DNA of 64,000 bases. Source: Taibaiella soli (GTDB lineage Bacteria; Bacteroidota; Bacteroidia; Chitinophagales; Chitinophagaceae). The notes beneath the pieces are model-generated. The model was not told the origin of the DNA, ran no database searches, and saw only the letters and a list, made by a program, of their open reading frames with translations. This document shows, piece after piece, positions 45,247-53,980 of the stretch. The stretch spans positions 128,482 to 192,481 of the forward strand of contig NZ_QKTW01000016.1 in NCBI RefSeq assembly GCF_003236175.1, given 5' to 3'. The position numbers and the translations under genes are program-made. Every line of letters begins with the position of its first letter. Within the stretch, counting starts at the first letter, position 1.

Positions 45247-47754
45247 TTAAAATCCACCCTGACTATCACTGTCATCGCTTTTCAGGTTATCGCGTTCTTT
45301 CACCTGCGGTTGATTATTCTGTTTACGGCGTGGCGCAGCTTTGGTATCCTTACCAAATCGGTAGGTAAAGGTAAGATTGCCAATACGTGTTTCGCGATCG
45401 CGGTAAATGCTTTGGTAATACGTTGCGAGATCGTAAACGGTCGTGTATTTGCGGGTATTGAAGATATCGGAGACGTTAGCTACGATATTCGCTTTACCAC
45501 CCCAGAGATTTTTGCGAATTGCAACGTCTACCCACCATGCATCTTCGAGATGTCCCTGTCCGGAAACTTTCGGTGACTCATAATTTCCATTCAACTGGAT
45601 AGAAAAGCCTTTCGGTAAACGGATGTTTGTATTCGCTTTTCCTAACCAGCTAAAACCACTGTTGTCTAACGAAGGATCTACGTTGTCACCCATGATTTTA
45701 TTCTGGAAGAAATTGAAGTTTAAAGTCGCATCCCAGATCGGCATGATCTGCGCTTTACCAGTCAGCTCCAAACCGTAAGTAACGCCACTGTTCAGATTTT
45801 GAGGCTGCACATAAGTGATGTTTGTTGTTTCGTCGTAGTAACGATATTGTGCAATCAGATTCTGTGTATATTGATAATACAAGCTCGCAATGAAATTGTG
45901 TCCCTTCTTGAAAAGCTTGTTATAGCTCAGTTCTGTATTGTTGATAAATTCTGGCTTCAGATCAGGATTACCAGAGCTTACTTCCTGCGGGTTAGACAGA
46001 TCAAGGTATGGCATCAACTGACGAAAATCAGGGCGATTGATACGACGTGTAAAACTCAGATAAACGCTTTGGTCTTGTGGTAATTTATAGGACACAAACG
46101 CGGAAGGAAAGAGGTTCGGAAATTTATTGGTATACGTCTTTCCGTTTGCCTGTGTAGTTGTCCCTTCGTATTCCGCATCTTCAAAACGCAGGCCAGCCTG
46201 ATAATTGAATTTACCAAACTGATCGCTGAAGTTTGCATAAGCAGCATAGTTCTTTTGCGTGTAACGGTACCCGTTCAACAAAACACTGTCAACCGCTACA
46301 TCTCCGGCCGGATTTGTAATCGTTGGATTATTGCTGCTTTCAAACGAAAATAATTGTGTTTTTACACCAACATCAAACTTGCCATTCTTCGTCAGCAACG
46401 GTGTTGTAAAATCAACTTGTCCGCTGAAACTGGCGTTAGAGCCAGAGCTTGGGGAATTCTGATAATACTGTCCTGAAATTGGATTTTCCGCATGATCAAA
46501 CGTATCGGTAAGATAAGTCTGTTTCATTGTCATCCAGCTTTTGGAATAGGTTGCATTGGCCGTTAATTCGCGCTTTTCTTTGTGGAATTTATGTTTGTAA
46601 TCCAATGATGAAGAAAGGGAAAACGGTCCACCTTCGCGGTCTGTATAGCGATTCTGCTGCATGTACATATTGCCTGCGTCAAACAGTTGATAATACGCCG
46701 GTCCGTCACCACCAAAATGCATCTTGTTGATGTTCTCCGTCAGTGTAAAGGAGTTATTATTATCGAGTGTATAATCTGCGCCTATCGTATTGAAAAAGCC
46801 ATCAAACTTGCGGTGATTGTTTTCATAACTGTAAGATGAAGTATCATTCATCTTCTGGTCCAATCGGCTTGTAGTGCGGTTATAGTTACTGTTGAGACGG
46901 AAACTGCTGTTGGCAAAGAAATTCCACTTTTTGTTTCTCAAGTTCAGGTTCAGGCTACCATTGTACTTGTCACGCGTACCAGCACCAAGGGAAGCCACGC
47001 CATTAAAGCCAAATTTGTTGTCTTTCTTCGTAATGATATTGATGATACCAGTCATACCCTGCGCATCATATTTCGCAGAAGGGTTCGTAATAACTTCTAC
47101 ACTTGAAATACTAGAGGCCGGCATACTCTGCAATGCAGAAGCCGCGTCGCCGCCCAGCAAGGTTGCGGGTTTACCATCGATCAGAATCGTTACATCACCT
47201 TTACCGCGCAGACTTACATTACCGTCGACGTCTACTGAAACAGAAGGCACGTTCTGCAACACATCAGATGCACTACCGCCGGCAGTTGTAATATTTTTTT
47301 CTACGTTGAATGTTTTCTTATCAATGCCCATTTCCATAATTGGCTTTTCGGCAGTGATATTTACCTCTTTCAATTGGGTGGCTGAAGCACCAAGCTGTAC
47401 TTTACCGAGATCTTTTTCCGGGTTGTCAGGGGTCATTACGACTTCAACAAATTTTTGCTGAAAACCGATGGCGCTGATGCGGAGATGGAATTTACCCACG
47501 CCGGTAGGCTCAATTGTGAAGGAACCATTGTCTTTCGTCAGATCGCCATTTACCACCGAAGAATCGGCGCGTAATAATGTAATAGTTGCATAAGCAACTG
47601 GCTGCCCCTTTGAATCAACAAGCCGTCCGAATAATTTTCCGGTCTGTTGTGCTGCTGCCGCTCTTCCACCCTGCGAGCCCGGCGTTTGTGCCAATGCTGG
47701 AGCAGAAATACAGGCAATTGCGGTAAGGGAAAGGAGCGTAATAAAACGTTTCAT
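45247..47754 (-). CDS. Outer-membrane beta-barrel family receptor (TonB-dependent type)
   Basis: This 835-residue exported protein has a signal peptide ending near ALAQT. Residues 40-110 form a carboxypeptidase-regulatory-like domain (LFGRLVDSKGQPVAYATITL), residues 125-230 a plug (ASDVLQNVPSVSVDVDGNVSLRGKGDVTILIDGKPATLL, then SSVEVITNPSAKYDAQGMTGIINI), and the rest an outer-membrane beta-barrel of the PF14905 type. The C-terminal 30 residues are charged and disordered (APRRKQNNQPQVKERDN) rather than ending in an aromatic strand residue. The substrate is unknown. The promoter region has a CGTAAA palindrome. Confidence 0.88.
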   Translation of the reverse strand: MKRFITLLSLTAIACISAPALAQTPGSQGGRAAAAQQTGKLFGRLVDSKGQPVAYATITLLRADSSVVNGDLTKDNGSFTIEPTGVGKFHLRISAIGFQQKFVEVVMTPDNPEKDLGKVQLGASATQLKEVNITAEKPIMEMGIDKKTFNVEKNITTAGGSASDVLQNVPSVSVDVDGNVSLRGKGDVTILIDGKPATLLGGDAASALQSMPASSISSVEVITNPSAKYDAQGMTGIINIITKKDNKFGFNGVASLGAGTRDKYNGSLNLNLRNKKWNFFANSSFRLNSNYNRTTSRLDQKMNDTSSYSYENNHRKFDGFFNTIGADYTLDNNNSFTLTENINKMHFGGDGPAYYQLFDAGNMYMQQNRYTDREGGPFSLSSSLDYKHKFHKEKRELTANATYSKSWMTMKQTYLTDTFDHAENPISGQYYQNSPSSGSNASFSGQVDFTTPLLTKNGKFDVGVKTQLFSFESSNNPTITNPAGDVAVDSVLLNGYRYTQKNYAAYANFSDQFGKFNYQAGLRFEDAEYEGTTTQANGKTYTNKFPNLFPSAFVSYKLPQDQSVYLSFTRRINRPDFRQLMPYLDLSNPQEVSSGNPDLKPEFINNTELSYNKLFKKGHNFIASLYYQYTQNLIAQYRYYDETTNITYVQPQNLNSGVTYGLELTGKAQIMPIWDATLNFNFFQNKIMGDNVDPSLDNSGFSWLGKANTNIRLPKGFSIQLNGNYESPKVSGQGHLEDAWWVDVAIRKNLWGGKANIVANVSDIFNTRKYTTVYDLATYYQSIYRDRETRIGNLTFTYRFGKDTKAAPRRKQNNQPQVKERDNLKSDDSDSQGGF

Positions 47755-47810
47755 CTAAGTTTGTTTGGAGTGCGTCCATAGCGGCAAAACATGCTATTAA
47801 TTATAATGTT

Positions 47811-47825
47811 CGTAAAATATTTACG
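47811..47825. promoter_or_regulatory. Palindrome upstream of the beta-barrel receptor
   Basis: CGTAAA and TTTACG flank a three-base ATA centre, about 57-71 bases upstream of the receptor start. The symmetric shape would suit a dimeric regulator, but it is short and AT-rich, so it could be chance. Confidence 0.3.
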
Positions 47826-47901
47826 TACGCTAAGGACAGGCAAAATTGACGGAAATAAGCGATAAAGGATTAAAGCTGAATAAATAAAAAATTGTTAAAT
47901 A

Positions 47902-47924
47902 AAAAGCCGCAAAATGCGGCTTTT
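47902..47924 (-). terminator. Intrinsic terminator of the BatA-DHOase-DUF4199-GT2 operon
   Basis: A ten-base stem AAAAGCCGCA / TGCGGCTTTT with a three-base A loop. On the minus strand the last arm ends in four T and continues into TTATTT. It lies 28 bases after the glycosyltransferase stop. Confidence 0.85.
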
Positions 47925-47951
47925 ATATATAATCATTGTATTGACAATACG

Positions 47952-48923
47952 TTATTGATTTTCTTCAATGGGAAGTTTTTCGTCCCAACCAAGCCGTTGT
48001 TCGATAAGATAATTATTGCGATCGGCTGCGCTACGAGAAACCAATTCGGCAATAAAACCGGTAAGGAAAAACTGCGTACCGATGATCATTGTGGTCAACG
48101 CCAGGTAAAATGCTGGTTTATTACTAAGGTTTCCTTCGAAGAATAATTTTTCAACGACCAGCCAGATGGTAATAAAGAAACCAGCCAGAAAAGCCACTGT
48201 TCCCCAAAGACCGAAGAAGTGCATTGGTTTTTTGCCGAAACGGGAAATAAACTGAATAGACAACAGATCCAAAAATCCATTGATAAAACGTTCCCAGCCA
48301 AATTTTGAGGTACCGTATTTGCGCGGTCTGTGTACAACTACTTTTTCACCGATCTTCCGGAACCCGGCCCATTGCGCCAGCACTGGAATAAAACGGTGCA
48401 TTTCGCCATACACTTCTATACTCTTTACAACCTTTCTTTTGTACGATTTCAGACCGCAGTTCATATCGTGCAGCTTAATGCCCGAAACCCAGCGGTTGAC
48501 GCCGTTATAAAGTTTGGAAGGAAGATTTTTAGTTACTGCATTATCATAACGGACTTTTTTCCAGCCACTTACCAGATCAAAACCATCAACGGTGATCATC
48601 CGGTAGAGCTCCGGAATTTCATCCGGGCTATCCTGAAGATCAGCATCCATTGTGATGATGACGTTGCCGACTGCAGCTTTGAAACCTTCATTTAAAGCCG
48701 CACTTTTACCATAATTACGCTGAAAACGAATACCGCGTACCTGATCATACTGAGCAGAAAGCTTTTCAACCACGTGCCAGCTATCATCGGTACTGCCGTC
48801 ATCGACCATGATTACTTCATATGAATAACCATGCTCGTTACATACACGTTCAATCCAGTCCACAAGTTCCGGCAGCGATTCTTCTTCATTAAAAAGCGGT
48901 ACGACGATAGAAATGTCTAACAT
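47952..48923 (-). CDS. Family 2 glycosyltransferase with C-terminal membrane helices
   Basis: The start MLDISIVVPL at 48923 is three codons inside the longest frame. The GT-A catalytic domain shows VVPLFNEEESLPELV, the nucleotide-binding VDDGSTDDSW and the metal-binding DADLQDSP. The C-terminal 90 residues hold two membrane helices (FGLWGTVAFLAGFFITIWLVV and a later one). This layout matches DPM1/GtrB-type enzymes that transfer a sugar to undecaprenyl phosphate. It is the last gene of an operon with DUF4199, the dihydroorotase-like gene and the BatA-N gene. The sugar is unknown. Confidence 0.88.
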   Translation of the reverse strand: MLDISIVVPLFNEEESLPELVDWIERVCNEHGYSYEVIMVDDGSTDDSWHVVEKLSAQYDQVRGIRFQRNYGKSAALNEGFKAAVGNVIITMDADLQDSPDEIPELYRMITVDGFDLVSGWKKVRYDNAVTKNLPSKLYNGVNRWVSGIKLHDMNCGLKSYKRKVVKSIEVYGEMHRFIPVLAQWAGFRKIGEKVVVHRPRKYGTSKFGWERFINGFLDLLSIQFISRFGKKPMHFFGLWGTVAFLAGFFITIWLVVEKLFFEGNLSNKPAFYLALTTMIIGTQFFLTGFIAELVSRSAADRNNYLIEQRLGWDEKLPIEENQ

Positions 48924-48950
48924 TGGATGCAAAATACGGGAAAATAGAAA

Positions 48951-49463
48951 TTACAGATTAGGCATTACCGGCGGAGCGCCTTTCTTTTTAGCAACGGCAG
49001 CGCCGATTGCGGAAAATATGGCCCCGGCTATCATCGTCATAAAAACAATCCCTGCCACCATAAATACTTTAAAGTATTTATGCGTCATATCAATTCCCTG
49101 CTGGATTTGCTCTTCTGTCATCCCCTTTTCGGTCATTTTTTCACGCGCAATCTCCAGTCCTTTCTCCTGCATTTCCGGGAAAATCATATTCGACAGGAAA
49201 CCCCAAACTAATAATATAAGCGTAATAATGGCGCTTGCTTTAAGGCAGCTTGCGAACACTTGTCCGAATGTAACGTAGCCATCATTCATTTTTGAAAAAG
49301 CCACTGCGTTGAGAATGATGCCAACCAACATCACGCCGTACTGGATATTGCCCATTCCCGGTTTAAACGCCAGCCCTGCAACGTATAAAATTACATTGAT
49401 AACAATCATGGCAAGCGCGATCACCAGCCCATAGGTCATGTGAAGATTCTTACTGTTTTTCAT
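48951..49463 (-). CDS. DUF4199 family membrane protein
   Basis: This 170-residue protein has four predicted membrane helices: residues 8-30 (LVIALAMIVINVILYVAGL), 37-56, 70-92 (LKASAIITLILLVWGFLSNMI) and 130-155 (FMVAGIVFMTMIAGAIFSAI). A charged loop with KMTEKGMTEEQIQQGI lies between the third and fourth. The family is confined mainly to Bacteroidota and has no known function. It overlaps the 3' end of the dihydroorotase-like gene by 14 bases, and the glycosyltransferase gene starts 27 bases after it, so the four genes form a tight unit. Confidence 0.88.
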   Translation of the reverse strand: MKNSKNLHMTYGLVIALAMIVINVILYVAGLAFKPGMGNIQYGVMLVGIILNAVAFSKMNDGYVTFGQVFASCLKASAIITLILLVWGFLSNMIFPEMQEKGLEIAREKMTEKGMTEEQIQQGIDMTHKYFKVFMVAGIVFMTMIAGAIFSAIGAAVAKKKGAPPVMPNL

Positions 49464-50727
49464 ATTGATTCAGATTGCATTTATTGTGATTAATGATGCC
49501 GTAAATATTCCCTGTCAGCTTATCACCAAAAGGATTATTATTAGACAAAGACTTCCAGTTATCTTTCTTCAGGTGGGTTTCTTCTTCCGGGCTAAATATA
49601 GTAATTTCTATATTTTTCCCCTTGTTAATTTGAGCGTTATCAAAACCGAAGACTTTTCTCGGTGCTGCGCCAAATGCATCAACAATTCTTTCCAGTGAAA
49701 CTTCATTTTTGAGCGCTTCCCAAACGATGTTGAACGCTATTTGCTGAATGTTCATACCATCGGAAGCGTATTCAAATTCTTTTGCCTTGGCATCCCATTC
49801 CTGTGGCCGGTGATGACTCGCAATAACGTCGATCGTGCCGTCTTTAAGACCTGCGATCAATGCTTGCCTGTCGGCCTCGCTGCGCAATGGCGGATTCACT
49901 TTATACAGACTGCTGTAACCACGGAGTGATTCATCGGTCAGGGCCAGATGATAGGGCGTTACCGAACAAGTCACTTGTAAACCTTCCGCTTTCGCTCTGC
50001 GAATCATATCAACAGAAGCGGCAGACGAAATACCGGTAATATGCAGTTTTGAATTAGTGTAACGCAACAGTTCAATATCGCGGTGTACCATGATCGTTTC
50101 TGCAAGATCAGGCATTCCGGCCATACCAATTTGTGTAGAAACCGGACCTTCATGCATCAGTCCGCCAGCGGAAAGACTCGCGTCAACCGGCACCTGAATT
50201 AAGGTTCCGTCAAAAGCTTTTACATATTCGAGTGCTTTCAGGAAAAGACCGGCATTTTGAACTGGCTTCCAGCCGTCAGAAAACGCAACTGCGCCATGAC
50301 GTTGCATATCCATCATTTCAGCCAGCTGTTTACCTTCTGCTTCTTTAGAAACCGCACCGATCGGATGCAGCTGCGCCGCATGACCATTGGCTTTACTAAC
50401 CAGATATTGTACGGTTGACTTATCGCTGATAGCAGGATTGGTGTTTGGTGTCACGAGCACATGCGTAAAACCGCCCGCTGCCGCGCTATCCAAACCACTG
50501 ATGATCGTCTCCTTATGCTCATATCCTGGCTCGCGGTAATCTGCAAAAATATCTACCCAACCCGGACTTACGCAAATACCTTTTCCTTCCACGACCTTCT
50601 CCGCTTCTACATCAAGCGAAGCAGCGATTTCAGTAATAACACCATCTTCTATGAGGATATCTACGATTTGATTATTATAATCGGACTGAGCATCGAGTAC
50701 TCTTGCCTGACGGATGATTATGCGCAT
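49450..50727 (-). CDS. Dihydroorotase homologue without metal-binding residues
   Basis: The 425-residue sequence is clearly dihydroorotase-like (REPGYEHKETI, PNTNPAISD, VNPPLRSEADRQALI, DGTIDVIASHHRP). However, the HxH zinc motif that should precede REPG is replaced by FAD (VDIFADYREPG), the His of LHIxH is Gly (LHITGISSA), and the usual ATDHAP is ASHHRP, so the catalytic Asp is missing. A VTPYHL motif still has one His. This is therefore likely to be non-catalytic. Inactive dihydroorotase-like subunits (PyrX/PyrC') are known in other bacteria to support aspartate transcarbamoylase assembly. No pyrB is in view. It lies nine bases downstream of the BatA-N gene. Confidence 0.85.
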   Translation of the reverse strand: MRIIIRQARVLDAQSDYNNQIVDILIEDGVITEIAASLDVEAEKVVEGKGICVSPGWVDIFADYREPGYEHKETIISGLDSAAAGGFTHVLVTPNTNPAISDKSTVQYLVSKANGHAAQLHPIGAVSKEAEGKQLAEMMDMQRHGAVAFSDGWKPVQNAGLFLKALEYVKAFDGTLIQVPVDASLSAGGLMHEGPVSTQIGMAGMPDLAETIMVHRDIELLRYTNSKLHITGISSAASVDMIRRAKAEGLQVTCSVTPYHLALTDESLRGYSSLYKVNPPLRSEADRQALIAGLKDGTIDVIASHHRPQEWDAKAKEFEYASDGMNIQQIAFNIVWEALKNEVSLERIVDAFGAAPRKVFGFDNAQINKGKNIEITIFSPEEETHLKKDNWKSLSNNNPFGDKLTGNIYGIINHNKCNLNQYEKQ

Positions 50728-50736
50728 ATAAAAAAA

Positions 50737-52779
50737 CTATTGAGCAGCAATGTCTGATTTTCGGAAACTGCCGGCCAGAACCAAGGTTTCAGCCACCAGC
50801 ACAAACAGGGCCAAAATTACACAAACTTTCCAAAGCGGAAAGCTGCGCCATCCGTTATCTGCTGTAAAACTGCCCGTGTCTCCAACTTCCTGCCATTTTA
50901 TGTTATCACCCTTCCATTGATTTTTTAATGCGGCCAACGTCCAGACTTCCAGGTTTGATTCTTCACGATCGCCATTTAGCGCGATCCATACCGGATCGGT
51001 TCCTTGTGCTACCAGCTTGTAGAACCCGGGCTGAGACAATACCTGGTCAACAAAAACATCCAGTCCTGCACCATTTGGGCGCTGCGGCGGAATTAAATCA
51101 AGCCCGTCGCCCTGAATATGCACCATATTACGTTCGTCAGCATTATTGAGCGGCAACCAGGCCGGTTGTTGTGCGCCAACAGAGATTGCATAAATATCAC
51201 TTCCTTTCGATTGTGCAGCCATCTGATAAAGGAATGGCACAAAGAAATAGCTCCCCTGAAAATTGCCGGAAACCTGATCTATCGCGCTAGCGCAGATGTA
51301 TAATGCACCCTTGTATGGATGATAACCTGCCAGAAAAGGATCACCATTACGGAAACTCAAAACAGATTGCTGATTGGCGTTGAGCCCCGCGTGAACGATG
51401 TAATGCCAGTTGGCTACCGGCAATTGTACGTTCTCCGGAATTCTTTCAAAAAGATCCTTTACAAGATCATTGCCCTGCTGCAAACCTGCTACAGTTTGTG
51501 TTGCAGTATCAACGCCAGCGATACGGATATCACCGAGTATTTGCAAACCTTCATTCAATGCATCGAAATTGCCTGTTTTCGCTGGAAAAATGCAAATGCT
51601 CTGGCCTTTTTGTAAAGCAGCAGAAAGATTTTTCGCCAGACCTGCATCCAAACGCGTAATGCCATTCAGGATAACCAGATTGTAATCTTTGAAATCCGTT
51701 GGCGCCGCAGAAATATCGGATTGCGTCAAACGAAAACCGTTGTAGGCGCGGAACGCGGCTTGTATATAAGGATTGACCTGTGATTCATTCAGTACCAAAA
51801 CCGAAAGACCGGGTGCGCTTCTCGCGGTAATGCGGAATGTATCATCAAAACGAACGGAAGCGTCGTTGATCGTGAGCGCAATCTTTTGCCAGCTCGCATC
51901 ATTTGGTTGAAAAGAAACCGTATCTATTGATTCTTTTTGCTCATCGAAACCTAGCGAAGCAGCGCTTTTTACCTGCCCGTTTACTGTCAATTGCAGAATC
52001 GGCGATTCTTTCGGAAGTGTTCCTATCGCTTTGGTCCGAACCACAATCTGATTATTCTGACCTGCTAATAAAACCGGTGACAGCAAATAAGCCGTGTCGA
52101 TATAAATATTTTGTGCCGCATCGACCTGAACCGGGATACCATGAAATTGAATATTGCGCAGCAATGACTGATCTGGCGTTGCCGAAAATGCTGTTTGCTG
52201 AAAATCGGAATAATAATACAGATCTGCAGCAGATTGGCTTTCGCTCTGCATCAGGCTCTGTACAGAAGTCAGAATTTTAGCAGATGGCATCGATGCTGAT
52301 GTACCGCTCATATCCCTGATTGCCATAAGTGTTTTATCCGCCTGCATTGGCTGATAACTGGCAGGTTTGTCGTTAGAAAGCAGCAGAAACTTACTTCCCG
52401 GGCGCGCATTTCTGATTTGGCGTTGCGCGGCCTCCTTGGCGATATCCAACAAGCTTCTGGCTCCTTTTTTAAGCGCCATACTGTTGGAGTTATCAATGTA
52501 AATAACCTGTAGTCTATCCGTTTTTTCTACAGCGGTATTTTTATTGAGAAACGGCTGCGCGAATGCCAATATTAAACTGGCGAGAAATAAAAGTCGCAAA
52601 GCAAGTAGCCATTTGTAACGTATCTGACTCTGTTTGCGCGAATTGAGCTGAATATCTTTTAAAAAGCGGGTATGCGGAAAAAGTACCGTTTTATAGCGCC
52701 GGAGGTTAAACAGGTGTATGATCACCGGTATCGCCAGCGACAAACCCGCAACAAGAAATAAAGGATACAGAAAGCTCAC
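50737..52779 (-). CDS. BatA-N domain membrane protein
   Basis: The N-terminus has the aerotolerance-regulator (BatA) domain: a first helix, then VIIHLFNLRRYKTVLFPHTRFLKDI and a second helix (LALRLLFLASLILAFAQPFL). A VWA-like segment follows (VIYIDNSNSMALKKGARSLLDIAKEAA) containing the DxSxS metal-site pattern. About 450 residues of exported beta-rich sequence come next, and a C-terminal helix (VCVILALFVLVAETLVLAG) anchors the end. At 680 residues it matches a Bacteroidota family. The start codon is GTG, four bases after a -7 promoter box. It heads the operon with the dihydroorotase homologue. Confidence 0.88.
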   Translation of the reverse strand: MSFLYPLFLVAGLSLAIPVIIHLFNLRRYKTVLFPHTRFLKDIQLNSRKQSQIRYKWLLALRLLFLASLILAFAQPFLNKNTAVEKTDRLQVIYIDNSNSMALKKGARSLLDIAKEAAQRQIRNARPGSKFLLLSNDKPASYQPMQADKTLMAIRDMSGTSASMPSAKILTSVQSLMQSESQSAADLYYYSDFQQTAFSATPDQSLLRNIQFHGIPVQVDAAQNIYIDTAYLLSPVLLAGQNNQIVVRTKAIGTLPKESPILQLTVNGQVKSAASLGFDEQKESIDTVSFQPNDASWQKIALTINDASVRFDDTFRITARSAPGLSVLVLNESQVNPYIQAAFRAYNGFRLTQSDISAAPTDFKDYNLVILNGITRLDAGLAKNLSAALQKGQSICIFPAKTGNFDALNEGLQILGDIRIAGVDTATQTVAGLQQGNDLVKDLFERIPENVQLPVANWHYIVHAGLNANQQSVLSFRNGDPFLAGYHPYKGALYICASAIDQVSGNFQGSYFFVPFLYQMAAQSKGSDIYAISVGAQQPAWLPLNNADERNMVHIQGDGLDLIPPQRPNGAGLDVFVDQVLSQPGFYKLVAQGTDPVWIALNGDREESNLEVWTLAALKNQWKGDNIKWQEVGDTGSFTADNGWRSFPLWKVCVILALFVLVAETLVLAGSFRKSDIAAQ

Positions 52780-52783
52780 CTAA

Positions 52784-52791
52784 CAAATATA
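52784..52791 (-). promoter_or_regulatory. -7 promoter box for the BatA-N operon
   Basis: The minus strand reads TATATTTG, exact TAnnTTTG, ending four bases before the GTG at 52779. The start codon may therefore sit at or very near the 5' end of the mRNA. Confidence 0.5.
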
Positions 52792-52915
52792 AGTGAATAC
52801 TTGATTGGTTTATAAGCAACTGGAATTTGAACGACAGACAACAGAATTTTCGATGATATCACAACTATTTACACCCCTATAACAATGCAAATGACCGTTG
52901 AATGGCCCAAACCCG

Positions 52916-52923
52916 TAAATTTG
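52916..52923 (+). promoter_or_regulatory. -7 promoter box for the AraC-family gene
   Basis: TAAATTTG on the plus strand matches TAnnTTTG exactly and ends four bases before the GTG start at 52928, which implies a leaderless or near-leaderless mRNA if both are right. Confidence 0.45.
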
Positions 52924-52927
52924 CGTC

Positions 52928-53791
52928 GTGCGTTTAGTAAAAGATATCATTTCCATTCATACCAATACCCCGCTCGACCGGTTTCTCGGCCAGCAGGCGC
53001 AGGTTTTGAACCGCGAAGAGATTCGCGTGAGCCATTCGGTACATGTGGATTATCTGGATATCGCTTTTACGGAAACTACGCTACCGGAAGAACATGCCTG
53101 TCTTTATCTTTTCCCGATAGACGACAATCAATTCTGCCTTCAACTGCTTTATCTGCAGCATGATGAAAGCAAAGCATATACTGCGCACGTTTCCTGGATT
53201 CAGTTTTTACCTGCATTTTTCGATCAGTATCCGGCTGAAAGCCTGATGGCAAATTCACCGTTCCGTTTCGATCAAACGACGGAGCAGCAGTTTACTATTT
53301 GTGCACAGACACGCTCTTTACTGACGCAACTGCAACAAGCCACTGGCCTTACTGATTTCCTGCAATCACTGCAACAGACAGAACTGTCGCTGCATTTGCT
53401 GCGTCGTTCGCTGGAAAGCATTGCCGTTCCATTTACAGTTTGTCAGGTTCCGGCTTGTCGTTTCCTCGCTTATGAAACAGAACGTGACAAAATCGGCGAA
53501 GCGAAAATGATTCTCGATACACGTTTTGATCAGCCGATCACGATTAAGGAACTTTCCCGCAAAGTGGCCATGAATGAATGTTATCTGAAGAAAGGCTTTA
53601 AAGCGTTAACGGGTAAAACGATTCATGAATACCAGCAAGAGCTACGTATTTCAAAAGCTAAAGAATTGCTGAAAGGCCAGGAGCATTCTGTTTCCGACGT
53701 AGCAAACTTATTAGGCTTTAGCAGTATCTCCCACTTCAGTACTGCATTTAAGAAAGCAACGGGGTTGAAGCCTTGTGAATTGCTGGCGTAA
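52928..53791 (+). CDS. AraC-family transcriptional regulator
   Basis: This 287-residue protein has an N-terminal sensing or dimerisation part of about 180 residues and a C-terminal AraC DNA-binding domain. The two helix-turn-helix units are visible as PITIKELSRKVAMNECYLKKGFKALTG and SVSDVANLLGFSSISHFSTAFKKATGLKP, with the final GLKPCELL a normal family ending. The GTG at 52928 is the first start in frame, and no good internal ATG is close. It diverges from the BatA-N operon and has no other partner nearby. Its effector and targets are unknown. Confidence 0.9.
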   Translation: MRLVKDIISIHTNTPLDRFLGQQAQVLNREEIRVSHSVHVDYLDIAFTETTLPEEHACLYLFPIDDNQFCLQLLYLQHDESKAYTAHVSWIQFLPAFFDQYPAESLMANSPFRFDQTTEQQFTICAQTRSLLTQLQQATGLTDFLQSLQQTELSLHLLRRSLESIAVPFTVCQVPACRFLAYETERDKIGEAKMILDTRFDQPITIKELSRKVAMNECYLKKGFKALTGKTIHEYQQELRISKAKELLKGQEHSVSDVANLLGFSSISHFSTAFKKATGLKPCELLA

Positions 53792-53847
53792 ACGTCTAAT
53801 GCCGGCACATTTTCACCTGAACTTATTTTATTAAAAACGCGAAATCG

Positions 53848-53957
53848 GATTGCGACGTCCTCGTACCTCGTCCTCGCAACAACCCCTAGGGGGTTTCAAA
53901 CGCGAGCGAGTACTCACAGCTGACAACTCACTTATCATACTGAGCGGAGTTGAAGTC
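53848..53957. repeat. Composite intergenic repeat region, including heptamer site F
   Basis: At 53848-53910 lies a CCTCGTACCTCGTCCTCGC stretch with AAACGCGAGCGAG, related to 31349-31388. Heptamer site F (53911-53938) follows, whose minus-strand units include GTGAGTT, GTCAGCT and GTGAGTA, and then CTGAGCGGAGTTGAAG at 53940-53955. A small AACCC/GGGTT hairpin near 53881-53895 interrupts the first part. No gene is supported between 53792 and 53980. Confidence 0.65.
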
Positions 53958-53980
53958 CGCAAAAATTAACCTTCAGAGAT

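Noticed and set aside
53881-53895. AACCC/GGGTT hairpin as a terminator for the AraC-type gene
   Set aside because: The stem is only five or six bases and the T-run is three bases, so it is kept only as part of the composite repeat region.
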